From Lutraria lutraria (taxonomy: Eukaryota > Mollusca > Bivalvia > Venerida > Mactridae): DNA of 64,000 bases. Location of the stretch: the NCBI GenBank assembly GCA_964023205.1, contig OZ026842.1, positions 37,401,501-37,465,500 on the forward strand, in the 5' to 3' direction. The notes below the pieces were generated by a model. The model worked only from the letters and a program-made list of their open reading frames with translations. It ran no database searches and was not told where the DNA came from. This document shows positions 1-7,161 of this stretch, piece by piece. Numbering within the stretch: the first letter of the stretch is position 1; each line of letters opens with the position of its first letter. The translations under genes were made by a program, and so were the position numbers.

Positions 1-55
1 TGGATAAACTGTCTCCGTTTCGGCACCAATCATATATGTATTCGATTTGTCCTGT
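1..55. repeat. Partial copy of a foldback repeat family
   Basis: The first ~55 bases match, with scattered differences, the right arm of the inverted-repeat element at 61933-62090. Both read GATAAAC, then CTCC, then CGGCACCAA, then ATGTATTCGATTT in the same order. The rest of this copy lies outside the window. The remaining sequence to 235 is host flank with no gene I can support. Confidence 0.5.
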
Positions 56-235
56 TCCAGTAACAAAATAAGTCCCAAAACACTTGTAGTGCCCGATGAC
101 GCGTTGCATCGCTAAATGTAAAATTGACCGTTTTAGACATAATGGATCACAGAAACTAGTACAAGCAAACCTTATTGTACGTCGACGGAAGTCGACGTAC
201 ACTCTGGTATGCTTATTTTTAAATGGCAATGCAAA

Positions 236-241
236 ATCGCA
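236..241. repeat. Polinton target-site duplication, left copy
   Basis: ATCGCA directly precedes the left terminal repeat and recurs exactly after the right one (16564-16569). Six-bp duplications are the norm for Polinton integrases. The ~15 bases to its left match the host sequence preceding the second ATCGCA at 16635, so the original target site can be recognised. Confidence 0.95.
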
Positions 242-459
242 AGTAGTAATGGGCGTTACCCTGGGACCCGGGTCATATAGAATATAGAGGGGGTGGGTCC
301 CCAAAGTAAACAAAATTGTGACAAATTAGGACACATTGGAATCCATTGGAAATCCATGTTGTACCCCCAAAATAGTATGAATTGAATTTTCGGAAACTTC
401 TGGGACCATTGTTTTGTGTGTGTATAGACTAAAATTTAGACAATGAGAGAATTTTCTTT
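242..459 (+). repeat. Polinton left terminal inverted repeat
   Basis: Runs from AGTAGTAATGGGCG to ATTTTCTTT and is the reverse complement of 16353-16563. Against the right copy it has one extra C in a C-run, an extra 6 nt near position 434, and two substitutions. The inner end overlaps the last codons of the small minus-strand ORF at 429-569. Confidence 0.95.
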
Positions 460-569
460 GGCTGGTTGTACTTCGGCTGGTTGTAATGCATACCCGCATT
501 CTGGTCTATCAACTCAGATGATTCTAGTGCTTCTCTCAATACATCGTATGGCATGTTGAAGGACTCCAT
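429..569 (-). CDS. Small ORF overlapping the left TIR, unknown function
   Basis: A possible 46-residue protein starting at the ATG whose complement is 567-569. I prefer this start to the longer frame opening at 722 because a consensus TATA box (605-612, minus strand) lies ~36 nt upstream and would exclude the longer N-terminus from the mRNA. The product has two adjacent YNQPK pentapeptides and a basic, serine-rich C-terminus (KKILSLSKF) encoded inside the terminal repeat. No domain is recognised. It could be a chance ORF; the TATA placement is the main support. Confidence 0.4.
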   Translation of the reverse strand: MESFNMPYDVLREALESSELIDQNAGMHYNQPKYNQPKKILSLSKF

Positions 570-604
570 GCTAGATAATGAAAAAATAGTGTCTGCGCCG
601 GGGG

Positions 605-612
605 TATTTATA
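605..612 (-). promoter_or_regulatory. TATA box for the small TIR-proximal ORF
   Basis: On the minus strand this reads TATAAATA, followed by a C-rich stretch. A start site ~30 nt downstream would fall near 575-580, just ahead of the ATG at 569. A sequence one base off TCAAGGTCA lies upstream at 646-654. Confidence 0.5.
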
Positions 613-918
613 CTTTTTGCCTGCACGCGCCAGTGTTCTATTAGGTCAAGGTTATTTTTGACAAGTTTTTTTGAATAAGTGTGACACTTCAAGTTTTTTT
701 TTGTACCAGTGTGACACTTCATATCTCAGCAATTTGCAGACTGTATACATTTGTTGAAAATGATTGTACATCACACATCATACTATCACAGCACTTATAT
801 TTGTAGGAAATGTTATAATCAAATGTTTATAGAAAACTTACCTCACACCGTATATTAAGTTTGTATTTGGTGTTATCAGATAGGACATTTACTAGTAATA
901 TTGACAATATGAGAGTGA
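613..918. other. Left intergenic stretch without a supported gene
   Basis: AT-rich sequence between the small TATA-driven ORF and the histone-type stem-loops. It holds two direct copies of GTGTGACACTTC (679-690 and 709-720) and the TCAAGGTTA site. I see no convincing coding region. Confidence 0.5.
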
Positions 919-926
919 TTCTTTCT
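919..926 (-). promoter_or_regulatory. Histone-downstream-element-like purine motif
   Basis: The minus strand reads AGAAAGAA within CAGAAAGAATCA, starting 12 nt past the second stem-loop. In replication-dependent histone genes a purine-rich element of this type, at about this distance, pairs with U7 snRNA and directs cleavage. Position and composition fit; function is inferred. Confidence 0.55.
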
Positions 927-938
927 GAATTGTATGGG

Positions 939-954
939 GGCCCTGAAAAGGGCC
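939..954 (-). terminator. Histone-type 3' stem-loop, distal copy of a tandem pair
   Basis: On the minus strand this is GGCCCTTTTCAGGGCC, a perfect 6-bp stem with a TTTC loop. It has the two outer G-C pairs, the closing T-A pair and the UHUH loop of histone mRNA 3' ends. It lies 7 nt beyond an identical fold at 961-976, and the purine motif at 919-926 follows. Confidence 0.75.
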
Positions 955-960
955 GTTGGT

Positions 961-976
961 GGTCCTGAAAAGGACC
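961..976 (-). terminator. Histone-type 3' stem-loop, proximal copy of a tandem pair
   Basis: On the minus strand this is GGTCCTTTTCAGGACC with CAAC before and ACCA after. It differs from the neighbouring copy by a paired change (C-G to T-A at the third stem position), so the stem is kept while the sequence changes. It begins 19 nt after the stop of the coiled-coil gene at 996-1319. Confidence 0.8.
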
Positions 977-995
977 GTTGGTGCTTGTATGGGGA

Positions 996-1319
996 TTAAT
1001 GGCGTTGACCGCATCTTCCCATACAAGCGGGACACCACTTGTCCCATTTCTGGACATCCTTGGGGTCCGGTGTGGGTTGGTAGAGGTTCGACGGAACCTC
1101 CGTGAGCTCATCCTCCCTGTTCTCTGGGGTTGATTCTTGGGGGGTATCCCCCCAGTCCTCTTCCCCAGAGCTGACCACGACCTCCTCTACAAACTGCTTC
1201 CCCTCTCTTAGGGTCTTCACTTCAAAACGCAGCTCTTCTAGCTGCATCTCAAGTTGTTCAATATACCGCCCTAAGGCAGCATATTTTCTTTTAATAATGT
1301 TAACTGTTCTCTGTGACAT
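996..1319 (-). CDS. Coiled-coil accessory protein with C-terminal CxxC motif
   Basis: Predicted 107-residue protein. Residues ~9-45 are a heptad-rich coiled coil (IEQLEMQLEELRFEVKTL). The middle is very acidic, with SSGEEDW and several T/S-P dipeptides. The C-terminus has a WCPACMGRC cluster that could bind metal. I recognise no family. The gene diverges from the myristoylated-protein gene at 1516 and shares with it an array of CCAAT boxes; an Inr-like TCAGTG sits at 1354-1359 on the minus strand. Its 3' end has two histone-type stem-loops and no obvious AATAAA. The rightmost gene of the element (15805-16281) has the same design: coiled coil, then C-terminal cysteines, then tandem histone-type stem-loops. 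Confidence 0.65.
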   Translation of the reverse strand: MSQRTVNIIKRKYAALGRYIEQLEMQLEELRFEVKTLREGKQFVEEVVVSSGEEDWGDTPQESTPENREDELTEVPSNLYQPTPDPKDVQKWDKWCPACMGRCGQRH

Positions 1320-1375
1320 CTTGATACATAATGAAATTAGATCAAGGCAAGGTCACTGACTCTCATACAAGGACT

Positions 1376-1460
1376 CTGATTGGTCCATTTTAACGGTATT
1401 TCATTGGTCCATTTTAACGGTATTTCATTGGTCTATTTTAATGGCATTTCATTGGTCTGT
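1376..1460. promoter_or_regulatory. Four inverted CCAAT boxes at exact 24-bp spacing
   Basis: ATTGG occurs at 1379, 1403, 1427 and 1451 inside a 24-bp tandem repeat whose unit carries ATTGGTCCATTTTAACGGT; the later copies are diverged outside the box. ATTGG is the reverse of the NF-Y site CCAAT. The array lies between two divergent genes and is flanked by Inr-like TCAGTG sequences at 1354-1359 (minus) and 1466-1471 (plus). Arrays of CCAAT boxes are typical of histone and other cell-cycle promoters. Confidence 0.65.
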
Positions 1461-1469
1461 TCAAGGTCA
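1461..1469 (+). promoter_or_regulatory. TCAAGGTCA, FTZ-F1/ERR-type nuclear receptor site
   Basis: An exact extended half-site for monomeric nuclear receptors, ~50 nt before the ATG at 1516. The same nonamer occurs at 2412-2420, and near-matches at 646-654 and 1347-1355, in each case in an intergenic promoter region of the element. Confidence 0.4.
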
Positions 1470-1515
1470 GTGTTTTTTTCGTGTTCCATAGCTCATTTAT
1501 GTTTCATGATTCAAC

Positions 1516-1752
1516 ATGGGCAACTGCTTGAAAAGTACTTCTGATGAACCTAACTTGTCTGAGTTACAAGAAGATGTTTGGGTGGTCAAGATGGGTAATT
1601 TGTACCCAGACTTGTCTGAATTTCAAGATGCATGTGTAGAAGTGAAGATGGATATCAAGATGGGTAATTTATACCCTGACCTTGCCATTTACTATGATGA
1701 GGATTTGAGAGCCAACTATTGGCGATACTTATTTCTTGCAGAAATGCAATAA
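1516..1752 (+). CDS. N-myristoylated small protein with two LYPDL late-domain motifs
   Basis: 78-residue acidic protein. It begins MGNCLKS, which fits N-myristoylation on Gly2 with a palmitoylatable Cys4, so it is probably anchored to membranes. A 9-residue unit KMGNLYPDL occurs at 25-33 and 48-56; a weaker relative (EPNLSELQ) precedes it. LYPDL fits the YPx(n)L late-domain class that binds the ESCRT adaptor ALIX; YPDL is the late-domain core of equine infectious anaemia virus p9. I infer a membrane adaptor that could recruit ESCRT for budding or release. A histone-type stem-loop starts 10 nt after the stop codon. No homologue is recognised, so the function rests on motifs only. Confidence 0.6.
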   Translation: MGNCLKSTSDEPNLSELQEDVWVVKMGNLYPDLSEFQDACVEVKMDIKMGNLYPDLAIYYDEDLRANYWRYLFLAEMQ

Positions 1753-1762
1753 ATTACCCAAC

Positions 1763-1778
1763 GGCCCTTATTAGGGCC
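1763..1778 (+). terminator. Histone-type 3' stem-loop with TATT loop
   Basis: GGCCCTTATTAGGGCC: the same 6-bp stem as the other copies with loop TATT, which still obeys the UHUH rule. It is flanked by CCAAC and ACCA. It starts 10 nt after the stop codon of the myristoylated-protein gene. A purine-rich tract (CAAGCAAAGACAAAAG, 1808-1823) follows ~30 nt later, further away than usual. Confidence 0.7.
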
Positions 1779-1841
1779 ACCATATGTGTTAGATTCGTTT
1801 TATATCTCAAGCAAAGACAAAAGCATATTACATTGTATATC

Positions 1842-1848
1842 ATTTTAT
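1842..1848 (-). terminator. Poly(A) signal for the zinc-knuckle gene
   Basis: The minus strand reads AAAAATAAAATG here, ~150 nt past the stop of the minus-strand gene at 1999-2355. This gene therefore appears to use ordinary polyadenylation, unlike its stem-loop-ended neighbours. Confidence 0.4.
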
Positions 1849-1998
1849 TTTTGAAAACATTCTGAGTAACAAAGTGTAACAAAGTACAATCAAGTTCAAA
1901 GTACAAACAACAAAGTACACCAAAATACAACTCACTTAGTCTCCAATTGTTTTTTGTCCAACAAATTGTCCAACAAATTGTCCAACACATTGTCCGGA

Positions 1999-2355
1999 TT
2001 ACACAAAGTCACTCACAGTTTTTGTTGGATTCTTTTTGTATTTACGTTTTTTCTTACTCTGTTCTGCGTCCTGTAGATCGACCTGTTCACCTTGTTTCTT
2101 AGGACAGTCTGCGATGAAATGTCCTTGTTCATGACAATAAAAGCATTCATTTTTATCGACGGTTTCCGTACAGCTGGTAGAATAATGTCCTTTCTTTCCA
2201 CAACGATAACACTTGATATGATCCCATGTTACATTTTTCTGTCCACAGAGCTGATCCGCTAAGTTGTTAAGCTCTTTAATTTTCTTCTTTAATGAATACA
2301 TCAAAGTTTGATCTCGGTTCTCTTCAGCAGCTTGATTCATTTTAGGATCGCTCAT
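1999..2355 (-). CDS. CCHC double zinc-knuckle protein
   Basis: 118 residues. A short basic helix-prone N-terminus (residues 18-37, SLKKKIKELNNLADQL) is followed by two retroviral-type CX2CX4HX4C zinc knuckles: C49-C52-H57-C62 and C71-C74-H79-C84. A lysine-rich C-terminal tail (SKKKRKYKK) could be a nuclear localisation signal. Zinc knuckles of this type bind single-stranded RNA or DNA. It is divergent from polB and shares a compact two-way promoter with it (TATA boxes at 2389-2396 and 2429-2436). Its role in the element is unknown; a nucleic-acid chaperone or packaging factor is possible. Confidence 0.75.
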   Translation of the reverse strand: MSDPKMNQAAEENRDQTLMYSLKKKIKELNNLADQLCGQKNVTWDHIKCYRCGKKGHYSTSCTETVDKNECFYCHEQGHFIADCPKKQGEQVDLQDAEQSKKKRKYKKNPTKTVSDFV

Positions 2356-2388
2356 GTTGAAATGATAAAAAACTGACGGAGCGTACGT

Positions 2389-2436
2389 CTTTTATAGAGT
2401 GTCACGCGTTGTGACCTTGAACCCGAAGTATAAAAA
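2389..2436. promoter_or_regulatory. Divergent TATA promoter between zinc-knuckle gene and polB
   Basis: The minus strand has TATAAAAG (2389-2396), ~34 nt before the zinc-knuckle ATG. The plus strand has TATAAAAA (2429-2436), ~29 nt before the polB ATG at 2465, so both 5' leaders would be very short. Between them lies the inverted repeat GTCAC-gcgtt-GTGAC (2401-2415), overlapped by TGACCTTGA (2412-2420), the reverse of the TCAAGGTCA receptor site. An Inr-like TCAGTT is at 2371-2376 on the minus strand. Confidence 0.6.
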
Positions 2437-2464
2437 ACGGCGGAGAAGTTCTAAGATCATAATC

Positions 2465-5400
2465 ATGTCAGATACCGACAGTACTAGTGGTGAGGATGAA
2501 CCTCCAACTAAACGAAGCAAGGTTGAGCCTGTGCGCGACTATTATGACATACAGTCACGCATGGAAAGAAAGTCAAGGAAATTCAAGACACAATCTAGAG
2601 TGTATGATGTGACATTTCAGCCGTATAATCAATCGTTTGAATTTACAAACAGGTTGTTTAATGATATGATGGACCAACTCTACAAGAGATGTGAAGTGAG
2701 ATCAAATGATCGAGTTCGAGTATCTATTCTACATCCTGATTTGGACTTTGGAATACATGTGCCGTTTAATAGGGCATCTCGTATTAGTGGAGATACATGG
2801 CTGGATGAAATTGAACGTGTGGCACAAAGTAACCGTCAATTTAAAATTCATGATGGGGCGGCACAGATGGAAATTACGCATATTGCTATGCCACAGGGAT
2901 CCGGAAAGAAAACGTTTAAAGCACCAAACTTATTCAGTATGCGGAAGTCAAAGACAAGTGTTGTGTGTATTGACAATAGTAAAGACTCTATGTGTTTAGC
3001 TAGATCGATTGTGGTAGGACGGTGTAAAGTACATGAAAATCAAACCCCGGAATGGAAAAAACGATGGGGTCTTATACGTCATTCTAAGAAAAATCTTCAA
3101 AAATACGAAGCCGAAGCATTATTAAAGCAAGTGGGTATTTCATCGGATCAGTCGTGTGGTATAGAAGAATACCAAAAACTACAGGACTATCTCTATCCGA
3201 GTTATGTGATTAAAATTCATCCACAACATTATGGAAGTGAATTATTATTCAAACCACCTGCTCTGACTGAAAAAAGTCGTGTGATTCATATCTTTCACCA
3301 TGATAATCATTATGACTGTATTGTATCCATTACCGGATTTCTCGGACGGGTTTATTATTGTGAATGGTGTGATATCAGTTATGATCACCGTGAAGGACAC
3401 CAGTGTAGCCATATTTGTCAGTGTTATGCTCACACCCTGTGCCCAGCAGGACAATCTATAAGATGTGCGGATTGCCATCGCCTATTCCAGAGTCAGGCAT
3501 GTTTTGACAATCATAAAACAAAAAACGGGAAAACAACGTAAAACCATTTGTGAATCCGTATGGAATTGTAAGAAATGTGGACAAAAGGTGCTTGGAACGA
3601 AACGGAATCACGTTTGTCCAGGGACAAAGAAATGCAGGTGTTGTAAAGCCATAGTAGGACCAGATCATGACTGTTACATTCCAACGTATGAACCACCCGA
3701 TAGAAAACAACCACCAGTACCATTCATCTTTTTTGATTTTGGATGTCGTTTTGATTCTGGAGAACATATACCTAATTTTTGTGTGGCTCAACGTGCTTGT
3801 GGTGACTGTATGTGTAAGTCAGTGAAAGCTCCATGTGAGTATTGTGAAGAGGTGAATGAAGCCAGACAAATGACATTCCGTGGTGAAAATACGTTACAAC
3901 AATTCTGTACTTGGCTATTCCTCCCTACCCATCGAGGATCGACAGTGATAGCCCACAATGCTCAAGGCTATGACGCTCAGTTTATTCTTAGATATGTGGT
4001 CACTCAGGGGACGGCGAAACCCCAGTTGATTATGAATGGCAGTAAAATCATTCAATTGAGAGTGCATGGAATACGCATGATTGACTCCCTCAGTTTCCTG
4101 AGTATGCCTCTCTCCTATTTTCCCAATACATTTGGACTAACCGAGTTAGCCAAAGGATGGTTTCCATTCTATGCAAACACCTTGGCGTATCAAGATTATG
4201 TGGGACCTTATTTGCCGCTACACTTTTACAAACCGGATAGTATGAAACCAGAGCGACGTGAAGAGTTTTTAACCTGGTACAATGAAAGAAAAGGAGACGT
4301 ATTTGATTTTCAAAAGGAAATGGAGAAATACTGTCAATCGGATGTGGACATTTTAAGACGCGGATGTGGAGAATTTCGTCAACAATTATTGGACAGTGAT
4401 CAAATAGATCCATTTACTGAAGCTACCACATTAGCTCAAGTGTGTAACAAAGCCTGGTGCAAATATTCCATGCCACCTCATAGTTTAGCCGTGATTTCTG
4501 ATGCCGGGTATCCCAATAAAACCCGGTATTCTATGAAAGGCATACGTTGGCTACAAATGATGGCTGTCACCGAAGAGGTACATATTCGGCATGCCTTGAA
4601 TAACAAAGGCGAAGTTAAAATTGGACCTTATTACGTGGATGGCTATTGTCAAGAGACCAACACCGTGTATGAATTCATGGGATGTTGGTACCATGGATGC
4701 CCCACCTGTTTTCCTAACCGAAGTACCATCAATCCATATACATGCAACAGGCCTATCACGATACGTATAAGCGACTGAAGACTTTGAAAGAACAGGGGTA
4801 CCCTGTTGTGGTCATGTGGGAATGTGAATTTGATCAGCGTTGTCAAAAGGATCCTGCCTATAAGACAAGAGTGGAACGATTCTATCATGGTCAAGACCCG
4901 ATTTAACCCAGGGAAGCTTTGTTCGGAGGTCGTACGAATGCCGTCCGACTGTATCATGAAGTAGACAACGATCAAGAAATCAAATATGTGGATATTTGTT
5001 CTCTCTATCCGTATGTGAACAAGTACAGGGCTTATCCGATAGGCCATCCAGTAATCATGAGTCAAGGACAAATTGATCAACAGCATATTGAGAAATACAA
5101 AGGACTGATTAAATGCCGTGTTCTACCCCCGCAAGATTTATGGATGCCTGTCTTACCCATACACTGTAATAGTAAAATGGTGTTTACGCTATGCCGTACC
5201 TGTGCTGAGAAGGAGATGGATTATTGTACACATTCACCGTATGAACGATTCTTGTATGGCACATGGACTCATGTTGAATTGGCTAAAGCTATTGCTTTAG
5301 GCTATCAAGTATCAAAAGTGTATCATGTATGGCACTGGGATGAATGGAGTACGGACGTCTATCGGCAATACATTGACAAATACTTGAAACAAGAGGCTAG

Positions 5401-6211
5401 TGGATATCCTCCAGGGGTGGATACGGAAGAGGCTCAAAATAAATTTAAACAGGATTATTTTGAAGCAGAAGGAATTCGTTTGGAACAGGTGGAGAAAAAT
5501 CCAGGAAAACGAGCTTTTGCCAAAACCATGCTGAATTGTCTCTGGGGTAAAAATGCTCAAACCAACCTCTTGCCTAAAACAGAGTATGTTCATCGATTGG
5601 ACCAGTTCTACGGAATACTGAACGATCCTAAAAAGTCTGTGAAATATGCAGAGTGTTTTGATCATGATGAATTCATGTTAATGAATTATACTGATGAATC
5701 GGACAAAGCAGACCCTCATTCATCATCCAATCCTGTGGTGGCTTCATTTGTGACGGCTTATGCTCGATTAGAACTGTACAAAGTGCTTGAACCTCTAGGA
5801 AAGAGAGTATTGTATTTTGACACAGACAGTTGTATGTACATTCATGACCCTGATGGCTATAATGTTCCTATTATCTCCAGTCGATTGGGAAAATGGACAG
5901 ATGAGGTACCAAAGGGTCGTATTGTGAGATATGTCGCTTTAGGTCCAAAGAACTATGGCTATGAATACATTGAAAACGGTGAACTCCATCAAAAATGCAA
6001 AGTGAAAGGCACTACGTTAGACTACAATGCCACTCAACAAGTGAATTTCAATACGATGGTGGATTGTGTGAAAGACAGACACCATTATTCGACCGTAGTT
6101 GAATATGCTTCTCGGATTAAACGTCATAAGGACAGAACCGTGACCAGTGAGAAACAAGTCAAAACATTTCGTTCGGTGTATACCAAACGTGCCTTATGGT
6201 TATCTACATGA
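2465..6211 (+). pseudogene. PolB: Protein-primed family B DNA polymerase, disrupted
   Basis: The Polinton replicative polymerase: 3'-5' exonuclease plus protein-primed polymerase. The N-terminal third (2465-3541) has an OTU-like cysteine-protease signature (DSMCLARSI with C177, and HDNHYDCI with H282) and Cys/His clusters. The exonuclease follows: Exo I FFDFGC (3735-3743, where the usual DxE glutamate is Gly), Exo II AHNAQGYD, Exo III YCQSDVD. Polymerase motifs are A DICSLYP (4991), B KTMLNCLWGK (~5522) and C DTDS (5819-5830), then a KGTTLDYN segment. The gene is broken. A frameshift lies in an A-rich run near 3510-3540 (frame 2 to 3), a second near 4735-4755 (frame 3 back to 2), and there is an in-frame TAA at 4904-4906. 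The upstream GTG at 2399 is not a plausible eukaryotic start; the ATG at 2465 is used. Confidence 0.9.
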
Positions 6212-6275
6212 CTGAACTTGACCTTTTGGCCTAGAAGTACTAAACAAGCAAAGTGTGTTCATTATTCACAAAGAC

Positions 6276-6901
6276 ATGGATTGGATACCCTTACTACCGA
6301 TAGAGCTGAGACTTAAAATTTATCGTTATGTCATATGGGCTAACGCTAAACATGGAAGATGGGGTTAGTGCACACATGGGCTACTCATAATGCTATACAT
6401 AGCTTACAACATACAAATCATCGAAAGATAGAGAGACTGTTGAAGGATGTAGGTGATCGCCAGGACTTGTCATTCAACCAGAAATTACCTATTCTACGAA
6501 AACTGAATGTGGTACAACAAAGCTTAGATCGTATGTTATCTACGACATGGGATTTTTTAATCCACGATGCTAATTTGAGCGACGTATCTGCCTTAGCTAA
6601 CAATTTTCGTTCTACCCCCAATGTGATATGGTTCAGTATGGCTGAAGAGGACAATGGGAGATCTCACCCCGGATGGCGTCCGTATTCACAGTTTAAAATA
6701 CGTGGTATCATGGTATTTAAGAGACAGGTACCGTTCACTCATGTTATTCATATTCTAAAGTATCGTGCCGTGTTCTATAAATTAAGGCATCGCTTAAGAG
6801 AAGTCAAAGACGAGATTGAATCCGTTCATGCGAATAGACCTAGAATAGTGATTTGTTCAGGAAATATTCAATTATGGGTAAACCATCTAGACGATTTATA
6901 A
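6276..6901 (+). pseudogene. F-box-like N-terminus plus unknown domain, frameshifted
   Basis: A first frame starts at the ATG at 6276 and encodes 30 residues, including LLPIELRLKIYRYV, which resembles the start of an F-box (LPxEL..KI..YV). It stops at 6366-6368. A second frame opens at 6359 and runs to 6901 (180 residues, basic and helix-rich, with ILRKLNVVQQSLDRML). The frames overlap in a GGGG run, so a one-base slip in a single ~210-residue gene is the simplest reading; two overlapping genes are the alternative. The F-box call rests on one short segment. If real, it would suggest recruitment of a host SCF ubiquitin ligase. Confidence 0.5.
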
Positions 6902-7161
6902 GTTTATATTACATTTTGGATTTTGAGCTGTATACGGATACGTTATACAGTATTGTACAAGATGACCTTGTCAAGGTCAAGGACATTCGCGCGTGGATTC
7001 TGAACCCTCACACGTTTGAACTATTTAGACAGATGCTTCGTGATGCTATGATCAGTGCACACTTAGACTTGAAAGCTATCCATCGAGACGATTGGAATAC
7101 TTATGTATGTAACGATAGAGTGATTCACACGATTCAAGAATGGAACAGTTTGATATTATGA
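6874..7161 (+). CDS. Polinton hypothetical protein
   Basis: Open frame of 95 codons from the first ATG (6874); the TTG at 6853 is not a likely start. It overlaps the preceding frame by 28 nt and the next one by 22 nt. Hydrophobic/aromatic N-terminus (FISLYYILDFELYTD), then a charged helix-prone region. It contains the 17-bp near-palindrome TGACCTTGTCAAGGTCA (6963-6979). I recognise no family. It may belong with its neighbours as pieces of one or more decayed genes. Confidence 0.45.
   Translation: MGKPSRRFISLYYILDFELYTDTLYSIVQDDLVKVKDIRAWILNPHTFELFRQMLRDAMISAHLDLKAIHRDDWNTYVCNDRVIHTIQEWNSLIL

Noticed and set aside
570..722. Longer version of the 429-569 minus-strand protein starting at 722
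   Set aside because: The TATA box at 605-612 would lie inside the coding region, and the extra segment is repeat-like (KKNLKCHT / KKLVKN).
827..1359. Overlapping frames at 827-1111 (minus) and 1102-1359 (plus)
   Set aside because: They are antisense or alternate-frame shadows of the coiled-coil gene at 996-1319 and have low-complexity serine content.
2399..2464. Upstream start for PolB at 2399
   Set aside because: It is a GTG and contains the TATA box; the ATG at 2465 is better placed.
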